Positions 50,698 through 62,800 are shown, numbered from the stretch's first letter. The stretch is DNA of 64,000 nucleotides from Lumbricus terrestris (GCA_949752735.1 OX457052.1:32938344-33002343); one strand, 5' to 3'. Notes: generated by a model from the letters alone, not told the origin. Program-made: numbers and translations.

Positions 50698-52299
50698 GGG
50701 AAAGTGCCCTAAGATGGGATGGTTCCTAAGATGGGATGGTTCCTAAGATGGGACACACCCATTATTATTATTATTCAGCAGAGGATGCCACTATTTAGAA
50801 TTGCGACTGTTGTATTCCCCAATATTAGATCCTGCAAACCAACCTATTACTACTATCGATGCTGTTGCCTTGATATTATTGATTTTTGAATTTTTTTATG
50901 CCCGTTGATGTTGTTTCATTTTCCTCGATTTTTCCACACAACAAAAAAAACTTCATACATCTCTATCACTCTATGGTATATGCTAATAATAACTTCATTA
51001 TAATTGTAAATTATTTATTCTGCATAGCTGTAGGGTGAGTAATAAAGGAAATATTTGTTGTGGAATGTTCTTCAATGGTGTGTCATAAGACGGGACACCA
51101 TAAGATGCCATAAGATGGGACACCACTGTTTAGGCTACGATGTTGCGTCATGATTATGATCTATTTGTGCAAAATAAATACAATGTTTACAAATTGTTAA
51201 TGGATTTTATTTTATTTATTGATTGTAGGTAATGACTTATTCCAGAAAGTCTTGTCAACTCTCATGAAATGAGCAACAGAAATTTTTGCAATCTGACATC
51301 ATGGAAATTGTTGTCCCATCTTAGGAGCATGGGTGCTTAAAGTCTTAAAAATTATAAGACTCAACAATTTTCTCTGTTGTTGATAAATTTGAATAACAGG
51401 ACCACAATAGCACCATCCGGTGTAAAATAATAGTGTACAATTCTCATGATACACATTATAATGCTTGCTCGCGTCATTTACCGAAGGGAGCTATCATACG
51501 TCCGGCGCGTCCGCATGCCAGCCAGCTGCTCTCACTTCAAGCTATCGACAGACCAGTTGCATTATGGTAGACTAAATCGTTATCGCAATTGTGAATTGGT
51601 ATTGCGCCGCTTCAAGAGAGACTTCTCAGAGGTGATCCTGACCTTATAACACCATGCCACGATTGAAAGGGATAATTTTCAAACAATTGCGGATGAAGGG
51701 GAAGTACGAACGACTGTGTCACTGTGTGGTGTTAGGCCTACTTGTGGGTCGAGTAAGAAGGGTAGGCCACTGCCGTCTACAACAACACCGGCTAAGAAGA
51801 AAAGCTGAGCCATTTATTCGCGTAACCTTGACAGAACAGTTGCCACCGTTTGTATGAACTGTCCTAAACCTCCGTTTTGATGAACGCCTGTTGTATGCAA
51901 TAATATTATTGCTGTGATAGGCCTACACAGACTTGCAGACTTTCAAATTCTGTGCTGCAAACATAGGCCAAACATAGTGCTACAATGTCAGTAAATCTAA
52001 GTTCAACAATTTATATGAATCTTTATTTCATATAACGTGCGCTGACCATTTATTTATTGGCCGGTAACCATACGCATGTATGGCAAATAGCCGCATATCG
52101 TGCGGTACCCTTACATGTAGTATATGCTGTGGTTGTGGAGTATGGGGCTGGACAATACTCACGCAAAATATACCATTCGATGCCCAAATGGTTGCTCTAG
52201 GAATACCTAAAAGCATTTTTGCAGATCCATAGCCGTTAAAAAGTCATCCGGGAAAAACAGGCCTGGGGTCCGGTCGAAACCCCCTTGAGCATTCGAGGG
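50698..52299. other. Spacer between duplication units, includes a possible transposon
   Basis: 50698-51345 carries AAGTGCCCTAAGATGGGATG at the left with two near-identical GGTTCCTAAGATGGGA phrases, and TTGTCCCATCTTAGGAGC at the right, an imperfect inverted pair that suggests a MITE of about 640 bp. The remainder is AT-rich with no supported gene. Short open frames at 51446-51857 show no family. Confidence 0.45.
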
Positions 52300-52525
52300 T
52301 TAAGAGCATTTGACAACAGTTTAACGTGACTGTGTGAGAGTAAGAACTTAAATATCTTTTATAGCGATGTAGCCTATTCATCCTTTATCCAGGCTTGGGA
52401 CTGGTACTGGCAGAGTGCAACCAGTGGCGAACATGGCCCAAGAAGCCTTTAAGCAGGTAAATTCGTACTGGTAACTCAGGGCTAAAATACGAGTTCGAAG
52501 AATCAAATTTATACTTTTCAAACAT

Positions 52526-52531
52526 TTTATT
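52526..52531 (-). terminator. Polyadenylation signal AATAAA, unit 2 gene
   Basis: Same context as 42817-42822 in unit 1 (CTGAAATAAAATGTT on minus). Confidence 0.7.
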
Positions 52532-52749
52532 TCAGTGACAAGAAGCGGAACTAAATTAGCCTACAGTAGCCTATGCTCTATAAATAGTAATGAATCCAAT
52601 TCCTGCTACTAAATGTAGTTACGAAGCATGACGTTACCCTATATTCAGGTTTCAGATGTTTTGTTATTCTTCTTCCCCATAAAGTTAGCTGTGAACGAGA
52701 TTTTCCGGTGCTGTATAATGCCAAGAATCTAGTAAGTGCTTTGTGCGAG

Positions 52750-53681
52750 TCAGGCGCTTCTCCCTTCTTCACAGACTTTAGTGGCCGAGCTAAAGAGTGT
52801 TCCTCTGGGGCACTGGTGGTAGTGAGGTCGGCAGCACTGGCAGGCCACTCCACCGTCGAATGAGGGGCCACATTGGACGAACCAGTTTGGGGCAGTGGGG
52901 TGATTGTAGAGACCGCTGGGGTTGTCAGCACAAACTCCATCACAGGGATTGTAGCTCGAGCTGTAGATAAACTGGATTTCAGCATCGGATCCGGTGATAT
53001 CACCCAACTGCTGTTTGAAGGTACCAGAGGATGCGGATGCTTGTGGAGAGGAGGGTATGGGTTGCTGGAGACTCTTACCACCTGTGCCCCAGCTTCCATC
53101 TCTAGTTTCCGTCTCCTCGTGAGTTAAACTAAGACCGATGTTTTCGATGGGTCCCTGCACGACTCTTGGAAGCCACGACTTCCCTCCGTTTATTGGGACT
53201 TCGGGATTGGGAGCATTCTGCGGAGTCTGGATTGTTTCAACGCGGATCCAATATCCTTCACGTGCTCCTCCGACTCCATTCTGCTTTCCCGAAGCCGTCT
53301 GATGTTGCTGGACGTAGTTCCAATATCCGGTCTTTCCAGATGAGCCAGACTCTTCGCTCTTCCAGGTATCTTGTTTCTGGTTCGTGAGCTGTTGGTCAGC
53401 TGTGGGGATGGAGTCTGAGTTTGATCCCGCGTCGCAAACTTTAGTGGCAGAGCTAAAGAACGTTCCGCTCGGACACTGATGGTAGTGTGGCCGGCAGCAC
53501 TGGCAGGCTACTCCACCGTCAAACGAGGGGCCACATTGGACGAACCAGTTTGGAGCTGATGGGTGATTGTAGAGACCGCTGGGGTTGTCCGCGCAAACTC
53601 CATCGCACGGGTTGTAGTTTGAGCTGTAGATGAACTGAAGGTCAGCTTCTGATGCAGCCATTCTACGCTCCTCTGATTCTC

Positions 53682-53721
<40 letters not shown>

Positions 53722-56700
53722 ACTTCCCAATCCATCTGGAACTACCAGCGGAGGAATAACGCCGATGAAGGAAATTCCGCTCTCGGACTGCACCTTGGTG
53801 GAACTAGCGGATGAATCGTCGACGTTCTTTGATGACTTATCCACTTGAGAGCTTTGGGGTATTGGCACCAACGATTTTGCAACGCTGAGTGGTGCCTCAG
53901 GTTTATAAGGTTGGGGTGAGACGTCGACGTTACTCGACCAGGATTGAACTCGACCACTATTTGCTGCGTTTTGACCCTCTGCCCGGAAGTAACTTGAGTG
54001 GTCACCGGTTACTGATGATTCGAACTTCTCCTGGGGGACGATGACGGGTCGCCTGTCAACAAACGGTTGCCAATCAATTGCGTTGAAGTCGACGTTAGAT
54101 CCCTCATCGCAGACTCTGGTGGCAGAGTTGAAGAACGTTCCCTGTGGACATTGCTGGTAGTGCGGTCGGCAGCACTGGCATGCTATACCTCTGTCGAATC
54201 CAGGTCCACACTGCACGAACCAGTTCGAGGCATCGGGGTGGTTGTAGAGACCGCTGGGGTTGTCAGCACAAACTCCATCACATGGGTTGTAGCTCGAGCT
54301 GTAGATAAACTGGATTTCAGTGTCGAAACCTGAAGGTCTGCCCTCTGCGGATGCACCCTGCTGTCGTTGTTGTTGTTGTCCAGTGGATGAAGGCCCGGAT
54401 GGCTGGAAAGCCGGAAATACCCAGGCTGCTTCGGCGTTGCCCGACGAGCCAGCGTGGTTGCCAGAGGATTGCGATTGTGACCAAACGTTGTTCCAGTATC
54501 CTGCATTACCGTTTGATGCCGATACATCAACTTCCACTCTTTCTGGTTTCAATTCAATCCTCTGCTGTTGGTCACTTCCTGAACTGACACCACGGCCGTT
54601 TTCCAACTCAGGATTCCAGGTTTTGTAAGCGGGAATCGGCATCTGCGGTTCGGGAAATCGTGAATCCACGCGGTACGTGGCTTGCTGGGCAACCGAGCTG
54701 TACTGAGACTGACCTGAGCTCCAAGACTTTGGCCAATTTGGGGACGGTACCGGTGCGACTGGCAGCTGCCACGATGAGGATTTCTGAACGGAACTCTCTT
54801 GCCCGGAATGTGCCGCATCATTGCTTTTCGTTGGAACTGGCACAGGGAAATTATTGGAAGATGGTCGGTTACTGTGAAAGAACGAAGAAGACGAGGAGGA
54901 GGAGTAAACTTTCGAGGAATTCGAGTTTGAAGATGATGGATTTTTCTGGGTTTCCACTGACGTAGAGACGATGCTTGGCAAGTTCTGCCCGCCCTTGGAA
55001 TGGAAATTGCCTCTTCCGCGTTCGACAGTCGCCGATCGATTCCCGAAGTAGCGGGCCGTCTGTTCGGAGTTGAGTCCACTTCCACCGTACTCCACCGGTC
55101 TCAGGTTTCCGAATCCTGCTCTCGCCTGGATCTGTTCGAACGTTTCCTTCGATAGCTTTCCTATCACCGTCTTCCTCGTTTCCGACGAGGACCCAGTTGC
55201 GTTGCTGGCGGATGGCGCTGGAAGGGGTTTGACCTCGACTGGAACTTTTCCAGGTACCCAGCAGATGTCACCGGATCCGAAGGCTCCGCTGTTGCACAGA
55301 GTTCCACGGCAGAACCACCAGACGGAGGCGTCCGGTCCCTGTGGTTGACAGTTGACGGAGATGTTGACGTGGATGGGAAGGTTGGCGGGGTCAGCGCAGC
55401 CTCTGTAGACGACTACAACCGAAGTCAACCAATCTAAATCTCGACTCTCTGATGATTTATTCGCTAGTTCTATCATAGTTCCGTAGTTAATTCGTTCTTG
55501 CGCTTATTTCTTAACCTTTTATATATAACCTTTCTATAGCGCCTCAAGAAAACTACTTTCGTGTGTACATTCGTTCTTGCATTCACATGATCCTGTATTC
55601 ATCCACTCATCCCTCTGCAGATAGACTTCCACACAGGCTTATAATAAGTGTTGACCCTGCGGTCTATTATAGGTTTTTATAGTATCTACTTGTTGGCTCA
55701 GACAAAACAAAAGTGCCGCTACTCAATCATTCTAACATGCACGTAATTAACATCACTTGCTCATTCATTCGTGCATTGAACAATAATTAGCTAATTAATT
55801 CCTTTATTCGTTCCTTTCTCAATTAACTGATACAAATGTAGATAATTAGACAGTTAAATAATTAATTACTTCAATTAATATGCCTATATAGATCCACGTT
55901 TTCCTCAAAGATGCAGACCTACGTACGTTCCCTACTTCAGCTCTCCCCAAATCAAACACATTAATTTACATTTTATAATCTCAGCTCCGTGTTTATTAGT
56001 TAGCTTTAGTTTTAGCTTTAGTTAAAACCTTAACCTGTATCCTTATGTTATTCCTAATGTAGAAATGCTATGTACTATACTAACGTCTGTTCTTTCCCTA
56101 TCTAATCATACCCCTACCATCTTGTTTAACCTAACAATGGCATATAGGCCCCTACTAAATTACTAATCGGGACTTGTCCCTTCTGGAGTGCCTATTGCTC
56201 CCTAATCTGTATCTAAAGTCTCTACAGAATGTGTCACTATGTTAACTATCAATATTATTGTGTTACAATATTTTCTGTATGTTTATTGTGGGAACAATAA
56301 ATGATTTGATTTGATTTGATCAAACACTCACGTCCGTTTGAGTCCTTGCGGATGAAGCATGTTCCCGACGAGCATTGGGTGTCGCTGACGTAGTTCTTGT
56401 CGCCCCTTCGGATGAAGGCACACTGCCGGAAGCCCCTCGACTTCCCCTCGACCTGCGACGAATCCTCTTGGGAGCCACGGAGCGTCAGACCGACACCCTC
56501 TGTGTAATCGTAGTCGCAGTCGAAGCATCGGACACCTCCCTTGGGCGCTGGAGTTCGACCCCCGCCGTCGTTAGTGGCTGTGATACACAGAAGCAAATCG
56601 AAACACTTATCCTGAAGTTCTGGTGAGGCGCACTATAAATGGCCACGCACATTCCTATTCATACAATCATTCATTTCTATAGCGCCTATTCGAGGGACTA

Positions 56701-57867
56701 CTCAGAAGCGCTCCCGACTTTAAGAAGGAAGGACAATTCTGAGAAGAAACAATCTCGATATAAAAACAAGTAGCTAGAAAAGATTATAGAAGAAAACTCA
56801 GCAATGTAATTATGCAGATAGAAAACATTGAGAATTAAGACAAATAGCAATAAATCCTCTATCAGTGTTTAATCTATTCCCCCTCCGCTGGGGGGGGGGA
56901 AATTGAGGTTTCTGGGGGGGGAGACAATTGAGCGTCCGAAGGAGGGACGTGAGGGGTGTAGCGCACTGAGGGGGTAATGGGGAGGGGATTTGCCCCCTCC
57001 GCATTAGAAATTTTTGGAATGTCCACATTGCAATGGCAGTATTTTAAAGTGTCATCTTAACAAAATAGCTGTACTTTTTTCATTGATCCATTAGAAACTT
57101 TTTGAATTTCCAAATTGCAATGGTGGTATTTTAAGATGTCATCTTAACAAAATAGCTGTACTTTTTCAGTGACCCATTAGAATTTTTTGAATTTCCACAT
57201 TGCAATGGCAGCATTTTAACAAAATAGCTGTACTTTTTCAGTGACCCATTAGAAACTTTTTGAATTTCCACATTGCAATAGCAGTATTTTAAGGTGTCAT
57301 CCAAAACAGCTGTACTTTTTCAGTGACCCATTAGAAATTTTTTGAATTTTCATATTGCAATGGCAGCATTTTAAGGTGTCATCTTAACAAAATAGCTGTA
57401 CTTTTTCAGTGACCCATTAGAAATTTTTGAATTTCCACATTGCAATGGCAGTATTTTAAGGTGTCATCTTAACAAAATAGCTGTACTTTTTTCAGCGACC
57501 CATTAGAAACTTTTAGAATTTCCAAATTGCAATGGCAACATTTTAAGGTGTCATCTTAACAAAATACCTGTACTTTTTTCAGTGATCCATGAGAAACTTT
57601 TTGAATGTCCACATTGCAACGGCAGCAGTTTAAGGTGTCATCTTAACAAAATTGCTGTACTTTTTCAGTGATCCATTAGAAACTTTTTGAATTTCCACAT
57701 TTCAATGGCAGCATTTTAAGGTGTCATCTTAACACAAAGCTGTACTTTTTCAGTGACTCATTAGAAACTTCTTGAATTTCCACATTGCAATGGTACCCTT
57801 TGAAGATGCCATTTTAACAAAATAACTCCATTATTTTAGTACTGATAAAAAGTGTTTTAGGATTTCA

Positions 57868-57899
<32 letters not shown>

Positions 57900-58975
57900 T
57901 ATATATAATTACAATAAAAAAATCTTTATGTATTGTGTTCAGCAGCTCAGTTCTGCTGTTGCTGGGTTATTCTAATGAATTACTGTTTACATGAGTAAAT
58001 AAGCTGACTTTTCAGCACTGTAATCAGAAACTGTCCGCTTATCCCAGTTTCTCCACATGGCCATGAGTTGCTGACCAGTACACACTTTCCGAAATCATAT
58101 TTAATGGTACACAAATCTACCAAGAGCTAATAAACTACTGGTACCAAAATCAAGAAGCCACTAGTCTTATAGTAATGATGTTGTTTTACTAGGTGTTCAG
58201 ATAACAGGACCAAAACATTTTGAAATTTGACAGTTTAAAATGTGAAGGATAACACTTGATAGCCATTCAGTTGTACAAAAGTAGTATTTGTACAAATATT
58301 AACAGTAAATTATACTCATTTTTGCTGGATTTTGTCATATAATAGTAAATAATTACTACAACCGTGTAGCAGTAAATAATATTACGGTTATATTATTATA
58401 ACAGTTCATGTAATGCAATGATGTAAACACTAAACTGCAACTAAATACTATTACCATTTTGACAAATTTTTCTGGAGATGTCATCTCTGTTTTTAGTAAG
58501 AAAAAAATAGTGTTTATCTAAATATATACAGTAAGTTATATTCATTGCAACATGATAGTATCGCATATTATAGTAGTAAATAATGTCATTATAATCATAT
58601 AAGAGTAAATAATATCACGGTATATTATAACACTTCAAGTAAAACAACGATGAAAAAGTTACTAAAAACCAATAACATTTTGTGAAATTTTTCTGGGGGG
58701 GAAATGTCAATCCTGGGGGGGAAAGTTCTCCCCCCCCCCAGAGACGTCTGGATTAAACACTGATCCTCTATGAATAATAATAATACCGGTACTTTTAAAA
58801 GACTCGCTTCTTCGGCTATCTCCTTAACAAAGAATGGAATTTCCCTAGCGCCTTTTGCAGCCTACGAAATCAGGAACAAAGAACAAATCGTTTTAGATGG
58901 GTTATACACAGTACACTTACCTTGACACGCTCCGAAAAAGAGCCACAGAACGGTCAAAGATTTCAACCACAACAT
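52750..58975 (-). CDS. Secreted LU-domain protein with three CBM14-like repeats, copy 2
   Basis: Paralog of the unit 1 gene. Exons on minus: 58975-58921 (MLWLKSLTVLWLFFGACQ), 56577-56332, 55412-52750, giving 987 residues. The LU exon differs from copy 1 by one residue. The first and third cysteine repeats are identical to copy 1 and the second differs at two sites. By my count about 46 substitutions fall in the roughly 900 residues of the large exon, mostly in linkers, plus small indels in Ser, Gln and Pro runs (a poly-Gln of 12 against 7). Splice sites, TATA box and AATAAA are all kept, so both copies look functional. Intron 1 is enlarged by a 1.9-kb element and intron 2 by a retroposon. Confidence 0.88.
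55960..56319 (+). mobile_element. Retroposon 3' fragment (unit 2 only)
   Basis: Insertion ending GGGAACAATAAATGATTTGATTTGATTTGA-like, a poly(A)-signal-like hexamer followed by short (TTTGA) repeats, the kind of tail found on some non-LTR elements. Flanked by TCAAACAC (55952-55959 and 56320-56327). Unit 1 has the phrase ATCAAACACTCACG uninterrupted at about 46439-46451. No inverted ends and no coding sequence. It lies within 13 bp of the exon 2 donor. Confidence 0.82.
56863..58762. mobile_element. 1.9-kb DNA element with internal tandem repeats (unit 2 only)
   Basis: Inverted ends CAGTGTTTAATC and GATTAAACACTG, subterminal G/C runs, and flanking direct repeats ATCCTCTAT of nine bases (56854-56862 and 58763-58771). 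Unit 1 has a single AATCCTTTATGATATAATAA there. Inside, 57020-57800 holds about nine copies of a 73-98 bp unit (AAAATAGCTGTACTTTTTCA, CCCATTAGAA, TTTCCACATTGCAATGGCAG). No coding sequence. Confidence 0.88.
57020..57800. repeat. Tandem array inside the 1.9-kb element
   Basis: About nine units with variable deletions around AAGGTGTCATCTTAACAAAA. AT-rich. Similarity between units is high enough to suggest recent amplification. Confidence 0.9.
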
Positions 58976-59151
58976 TTTCAAACGGCATCAACTATTGTTA
59001 TACTAGAAGAATATTTTCAAATGAAAAACAGTGCAAAAACTAAGTTGCTGTACGTGCAAATTTGACGGCGTATTAACTCTCGCTGTATAACTCGACTCTG
59101 ATGCTCAGACCATCAGATGTGGAGTACATTGTTCGTTAGGTATCCTGTCGT

Positions 59152-59158
59152 ATTTATA
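59152..59158 (-). promoter_or_regulatory. TATA box, unit 2 gene
   Basis: TATAAAT on minus in the same context and at about the same distance from the start codon as in unit 1. Confidence 0.7.
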
Positions 59159-59764
59159 CCTGCCTCAGGAGACTAATTCAGCTCGAATTGGCAACGTTGA
59201 AGTCTGATTTTGGACGTCAAAACACTGGCCAGCCATAGAGAAGCACAGACGGGCAGAAAGACCATGACAGACAGCTAAACAGACAGACAGACACAGAAAC
59301 ACATCGCTGTTTACAGACAGACAACAACGGAGAGACAGAGGAGGAGGCGGTGGTAGCATCTGCAATCAACCTCTGCAGCCAGTGTTTCAATAGATGAGTG
59401 GGGCTTGACTCTACGCATTGGTGATGTAACGCTTGTTTAAAGTTCGGTTAATTGAGTTGACAGATTCTGTTGGGCTTAGTCAGAGGTACAGCTGCTGATG
59501 ACAATGTTTTTTCGGTCTGATGACAGACGTTTGGTCTCGTGACACATGATACAAGAGAATTCCGTACGTCATTGTTCGCTTGACCCGTTGTTACCTACAT
59601 GTATGTCGCCGATTGCGTATACCAATGTTATTATACTTGTTGCCACATTTTAGTTAGGCATCCGCTAAAAATAAGGATCAACAGAGAGACAATAATGGTA
59701 ACAGAAAATCTAATAGAAATAAAATTTGCACGAATAATTGAATAGGGTATTAATAGTGGCAAGA

Positions 59765-59951
59765 AAGGTGGTGGTGGAGTTTGTTGTCGTTGTAGCGGTT
59801 GTGATAGAAGTGGTATTAGTAGTTGCAGCACCATAAGTAGCAGTATAGTGGTAGTAGTAGCAGCAGTATAGGCCTAGTAGTCGTGATAGTTGTAGCGGTG
59901 GTAGCAGTGGTGGTAGTAGTAGCAGATGTAGCAGGAGCAGTGGTAGTCAGT

Positions 59952-59998
<47 letters not shown>

Positions 59999-59999
59999 C

Positions 60000-60091
<92 letters not shown>

Positions 60092-60190
60092 CAGTAGCAG
60101 TAGCAGTAGCGGCGGCAGCAGCAGCAGTAGTAGTAGCAGTAATACATGTAGTAGACGCAGCAGCAGCACCAGAAGCGGCAGTGGTATACA
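59765..60190. repeat. (AGC/AGT)n microsatellite, unit 2
   Basis: Counterpart of 49655-50160, with long pure CAG (59955-59990) and TAG (60003-60053) runs that are shorter or interrupted in unit 1. Confidence 0.93.
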
Positions 60191-60192
60191 GT

Positions 60193-60420
60193 CAGTGGCG
60201 TAGCCAGGAATTTTTGCCCTTTCTGACACCAACCCAACAGTATTACAGTAAATAAAAAGGAAATACAGTAACAATGTGAATAAAGTAAGAAAAACAATTG
60301 TTACTACAAGCAACTGTTTTGTTTTTCTTATTTAAGTGGATAAATAACCTTTAAAAGACTTTTTTCTTAAGCCAATGGGGTTTAACCCCCCCCCCGAAAC
60401 CCCCCTTGTCTACGCCACTG
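60193..60420. mobile_element. hAT MITE (unit 2 only)
   Basis: Ends CAGTGGCGTAGCCAGGAAT and TTGTCTACGCCACTG, the common hAT terminus. Unit 1 reads through without it at about 50140. A matching 8-bp flank is not visible, so one border may have been altered. Confidence 0.8.
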
Positions 60421-60718
60421 AATAGGCCTACATTATAGTAGTTTCTTATAACAGCGACGGCTGCTATGAATACCGTTCTTAACGATGACTACTAAGCCAT
60501 AATGCTATTAATATGGTGGTCCGTTCATCTGATGATATCGGCGACTATTCAGAAAGTTGTATGAAAATAATTCGCTATTCTTAAGACTCTGTGACGCTTG
60601 ACCTGTTGCTGTCTTTGCAGTTCAGACGAAATGGCAGACCTACGACAGAGCCGGTTCATTCCAGTTGTGACCATGGACTCATACTTTCGTCGTTTTGAGG
60701 TCTATGGTTCATGCATAA

Positions 60719-60852
60719 CAGTATGAAAATTGTGGAAAAATTGCTGGGGCCAGACCACATGTGGCTGAGGTGTGAACAGGAGACTTTACTATGGGTCCTC
60801 TGAAAGACTACGGTGTTGAACCCTCACCCCATTCCCAGAAATTCTCAGCCTG
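60719..60852. mobile_element. MITE family M4, copy 4 (shared by both units)
   Basis: CAGTATGAAAATTGTGG to ATTCTCAGCCTG, flanks ATGCATAA and ATGCAATC. Counterpart of 50438-50572. Confidence 0.8.
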
Positions 60853-60978
60853 ATGCAATCAGGTATGCGGAAAGTGTTGTAGGCCTATGTAAGGAAATTA
60901 AGTTTTGACTGCTTAAAAGACAATTCCCATCAATGCGTAGATCTAGAATAACTTTATGGCGTTCAAATTGTGTGATTA

Positions 60979-61309
60979 TAATTAGTGACTTCTATTGCGC
61001 CTGTGTCCAAACGCACAAGGCATTAACCGATGACGCTCCTAAACCAATCCGTGACCAGGACGATATCGCAGAGAATCAATCCGAGAGGCAGAGAGGATAA
61101 TATAAAATTTGAAAAATGAAGAAACTTTTGACCGTGTTTTTCCAATAAAATTATCGCATGGGCGAATATGGTAATCGTGTTAGGAGGTATATAATGGACA
61201 TTGTTGTCGACAACGTATATAGGCCCACGATAGGACTACATAGGGCCTGTACTGTAGTTTTATATACTACATTATATGCAACAAAGTTATTTATAGGCAT
61301 ATATGCACC
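60979..61309. other. No gene recognised
   Basis: Sequence past the end of the duplication. ATTGCGCCTGTG at about 61000 faintly recalls the SINE tail. Confidence 0.35.
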
Positions 61310-61598
61310 CATAGGCGGAGACCTGGTCCGAGAATTGGGGGGGGGACGGAAAGACGCGAGATTTTCAGAAAATATTCTGACGACCGGCGAAATCTCGGAA
61401 AAAAAGTTATTTTCGCCGCCAAAAAAGTTGATGACTTTTTTCAGTCATCCGGCCAAAATCTCGACGAAATTGTCTATTTTCGCCGCCAAAAAAGGTCTTG
61501 ACGCTCAAACATTGGGGGGGGACAAATGCATGGGCCGTCCCCCCAACACTTTCATTGGGGGGACCGTCCCCCTGTCCCCCCCTAGGTCTCCGCCCATG
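61310..61598. mobile_element. hAT-like MITE family M2, copy 3
   Basis: 289 bp with ends CATAGGCGGAGACCTGG and CCTAGGTCTCCGCCCATG. Perfect 8-bp target duplication TATGCACC at 61302-61309 and 61599-61606. G-runs beside both ends, and CGCCGCCAAAAAAG repeated twice inside. Confidence 0.93.
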
Positions 61599-61606
61599 TA
61601 TGCACC

Positions 61607-62565
61607 ATTATATATTACTAGCACGTTATAATTATTCTCTTGACTTACAAAGGCGCTGCTAATGTTAATAGATCCTATATAACTCCACCTATGGACACTC
61701 AGCGCCTTTCTGAGTCTTTTGAACAGGCGCTACATAAATATATTATTTACAATAATATCATAAAAACATTCTCCGTTGTAAGAAAGTGAGGGCGCAGGCA
61801 GAGACTGGGCATCGAGATCAATCCGGCCATTGACAGTTTTCCTGTCGCCGTTATTCCAGTTTTGACTAGAATTCGAAATAGGCCACGCTTGCGTGCACCA
61901 CTCGCACCAGCGTACAACAGCGCAAAAATTATCAGAGGGCAAGTGAGCGCTAACACGTTCGCTTATTATGAGCATTGCTAGAAATTGTCTTTAAAAAAGC
62001 GAACAGAGGATCACAATCAAGAGTGGATTTTATAAGATTAATAAGGTTTAATTAGTGTTGCAAATTAATAGTCGATTCTTCTTTTTCGGTGCAGCTGATA
62101 TCCTGATCGAATGGTATTTGTTACAATGCAGTTGACATCATGATGCTTGTTATGCTGTAATTGACATTACGGTATTTGTTATGATGTTATTGGCATTATG
62201 ATATTTCTTACAATGTTACGGACATTATTATATTCGCCGCAATGTAATTTACATTAAGGTATGTGTTACATGAATTTCGCATTGTGATATTTGTTACAAT
62301 GTAATTAGCATTAGGGTATCTGCTACAATGTAATTGGCATTGATTTCTTAATTGGTGACATAAGCTTACTCAGCAAAGCAGTTTCCCGATGAATGTGATT
62401 CGTTAGTTAATTCGTATAGATCAATAAAATTTTAAAAAGCGGTGGCAGCAACAGAGACAGCAAATGCTTGATTTCATGTAAACCAAAGTTTAATGAATAA
62501 GGAATATACTTACCTACTAACAATGACAACAACAATAGTAATTAAAAATTAAAATAATTAGGCCT
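61607..62565. other. No gene; degenerate TTACAATGTAATT repeats
   Basis: 62100-62345 shows seven or so degenerate units of about 40 bp (TTGTTACAATGTAATTGGCATT). No gene recognised in the rest. Confidence 0.5.
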
Positions 62566-62567
62566 AC

Positions 62568-62574
62568 TGCTGCA

Positions 62575-62607
<33 letters not shown>

Positions 62608-62614
62608 CCTACTA

Positions 62615-62658
<44 letters not shown>

Positions 62659-62725
62659 ACTGCTACTACTACTACTGCTACTGCTACTGCTACTGCCACT
62701 ACTACTACTACTACTACTACTACTG

Positions 62726-62800
<75 letters not shown>
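62568..62800. repeat. (CTG)n / (CTA)n microsatellite
   Basis: GCTGCT then ACTACT trinucleotides; poly-Leu and poly-Ala frames are artefacts. Confidence 0.95.

Larger units (their letters stand above)
52300..60978. repeat. Segmental duplication, unit 2
   Basis: Begins GTTAAGAGCATTTGACAACAG and ends near AACTTTATGGCGTTCAAATT. Direct-orientation copy of 42584-50697. Unit-2-only insertions: 55960-56319, 56863-58762 and 60193-60420. Confidence 0.93.

Noticed and set aside
61730..61975. Two overlapping minus-strand open frames
   Set aside because: Neither shows a recognisable domain, and frame preference is unclear.
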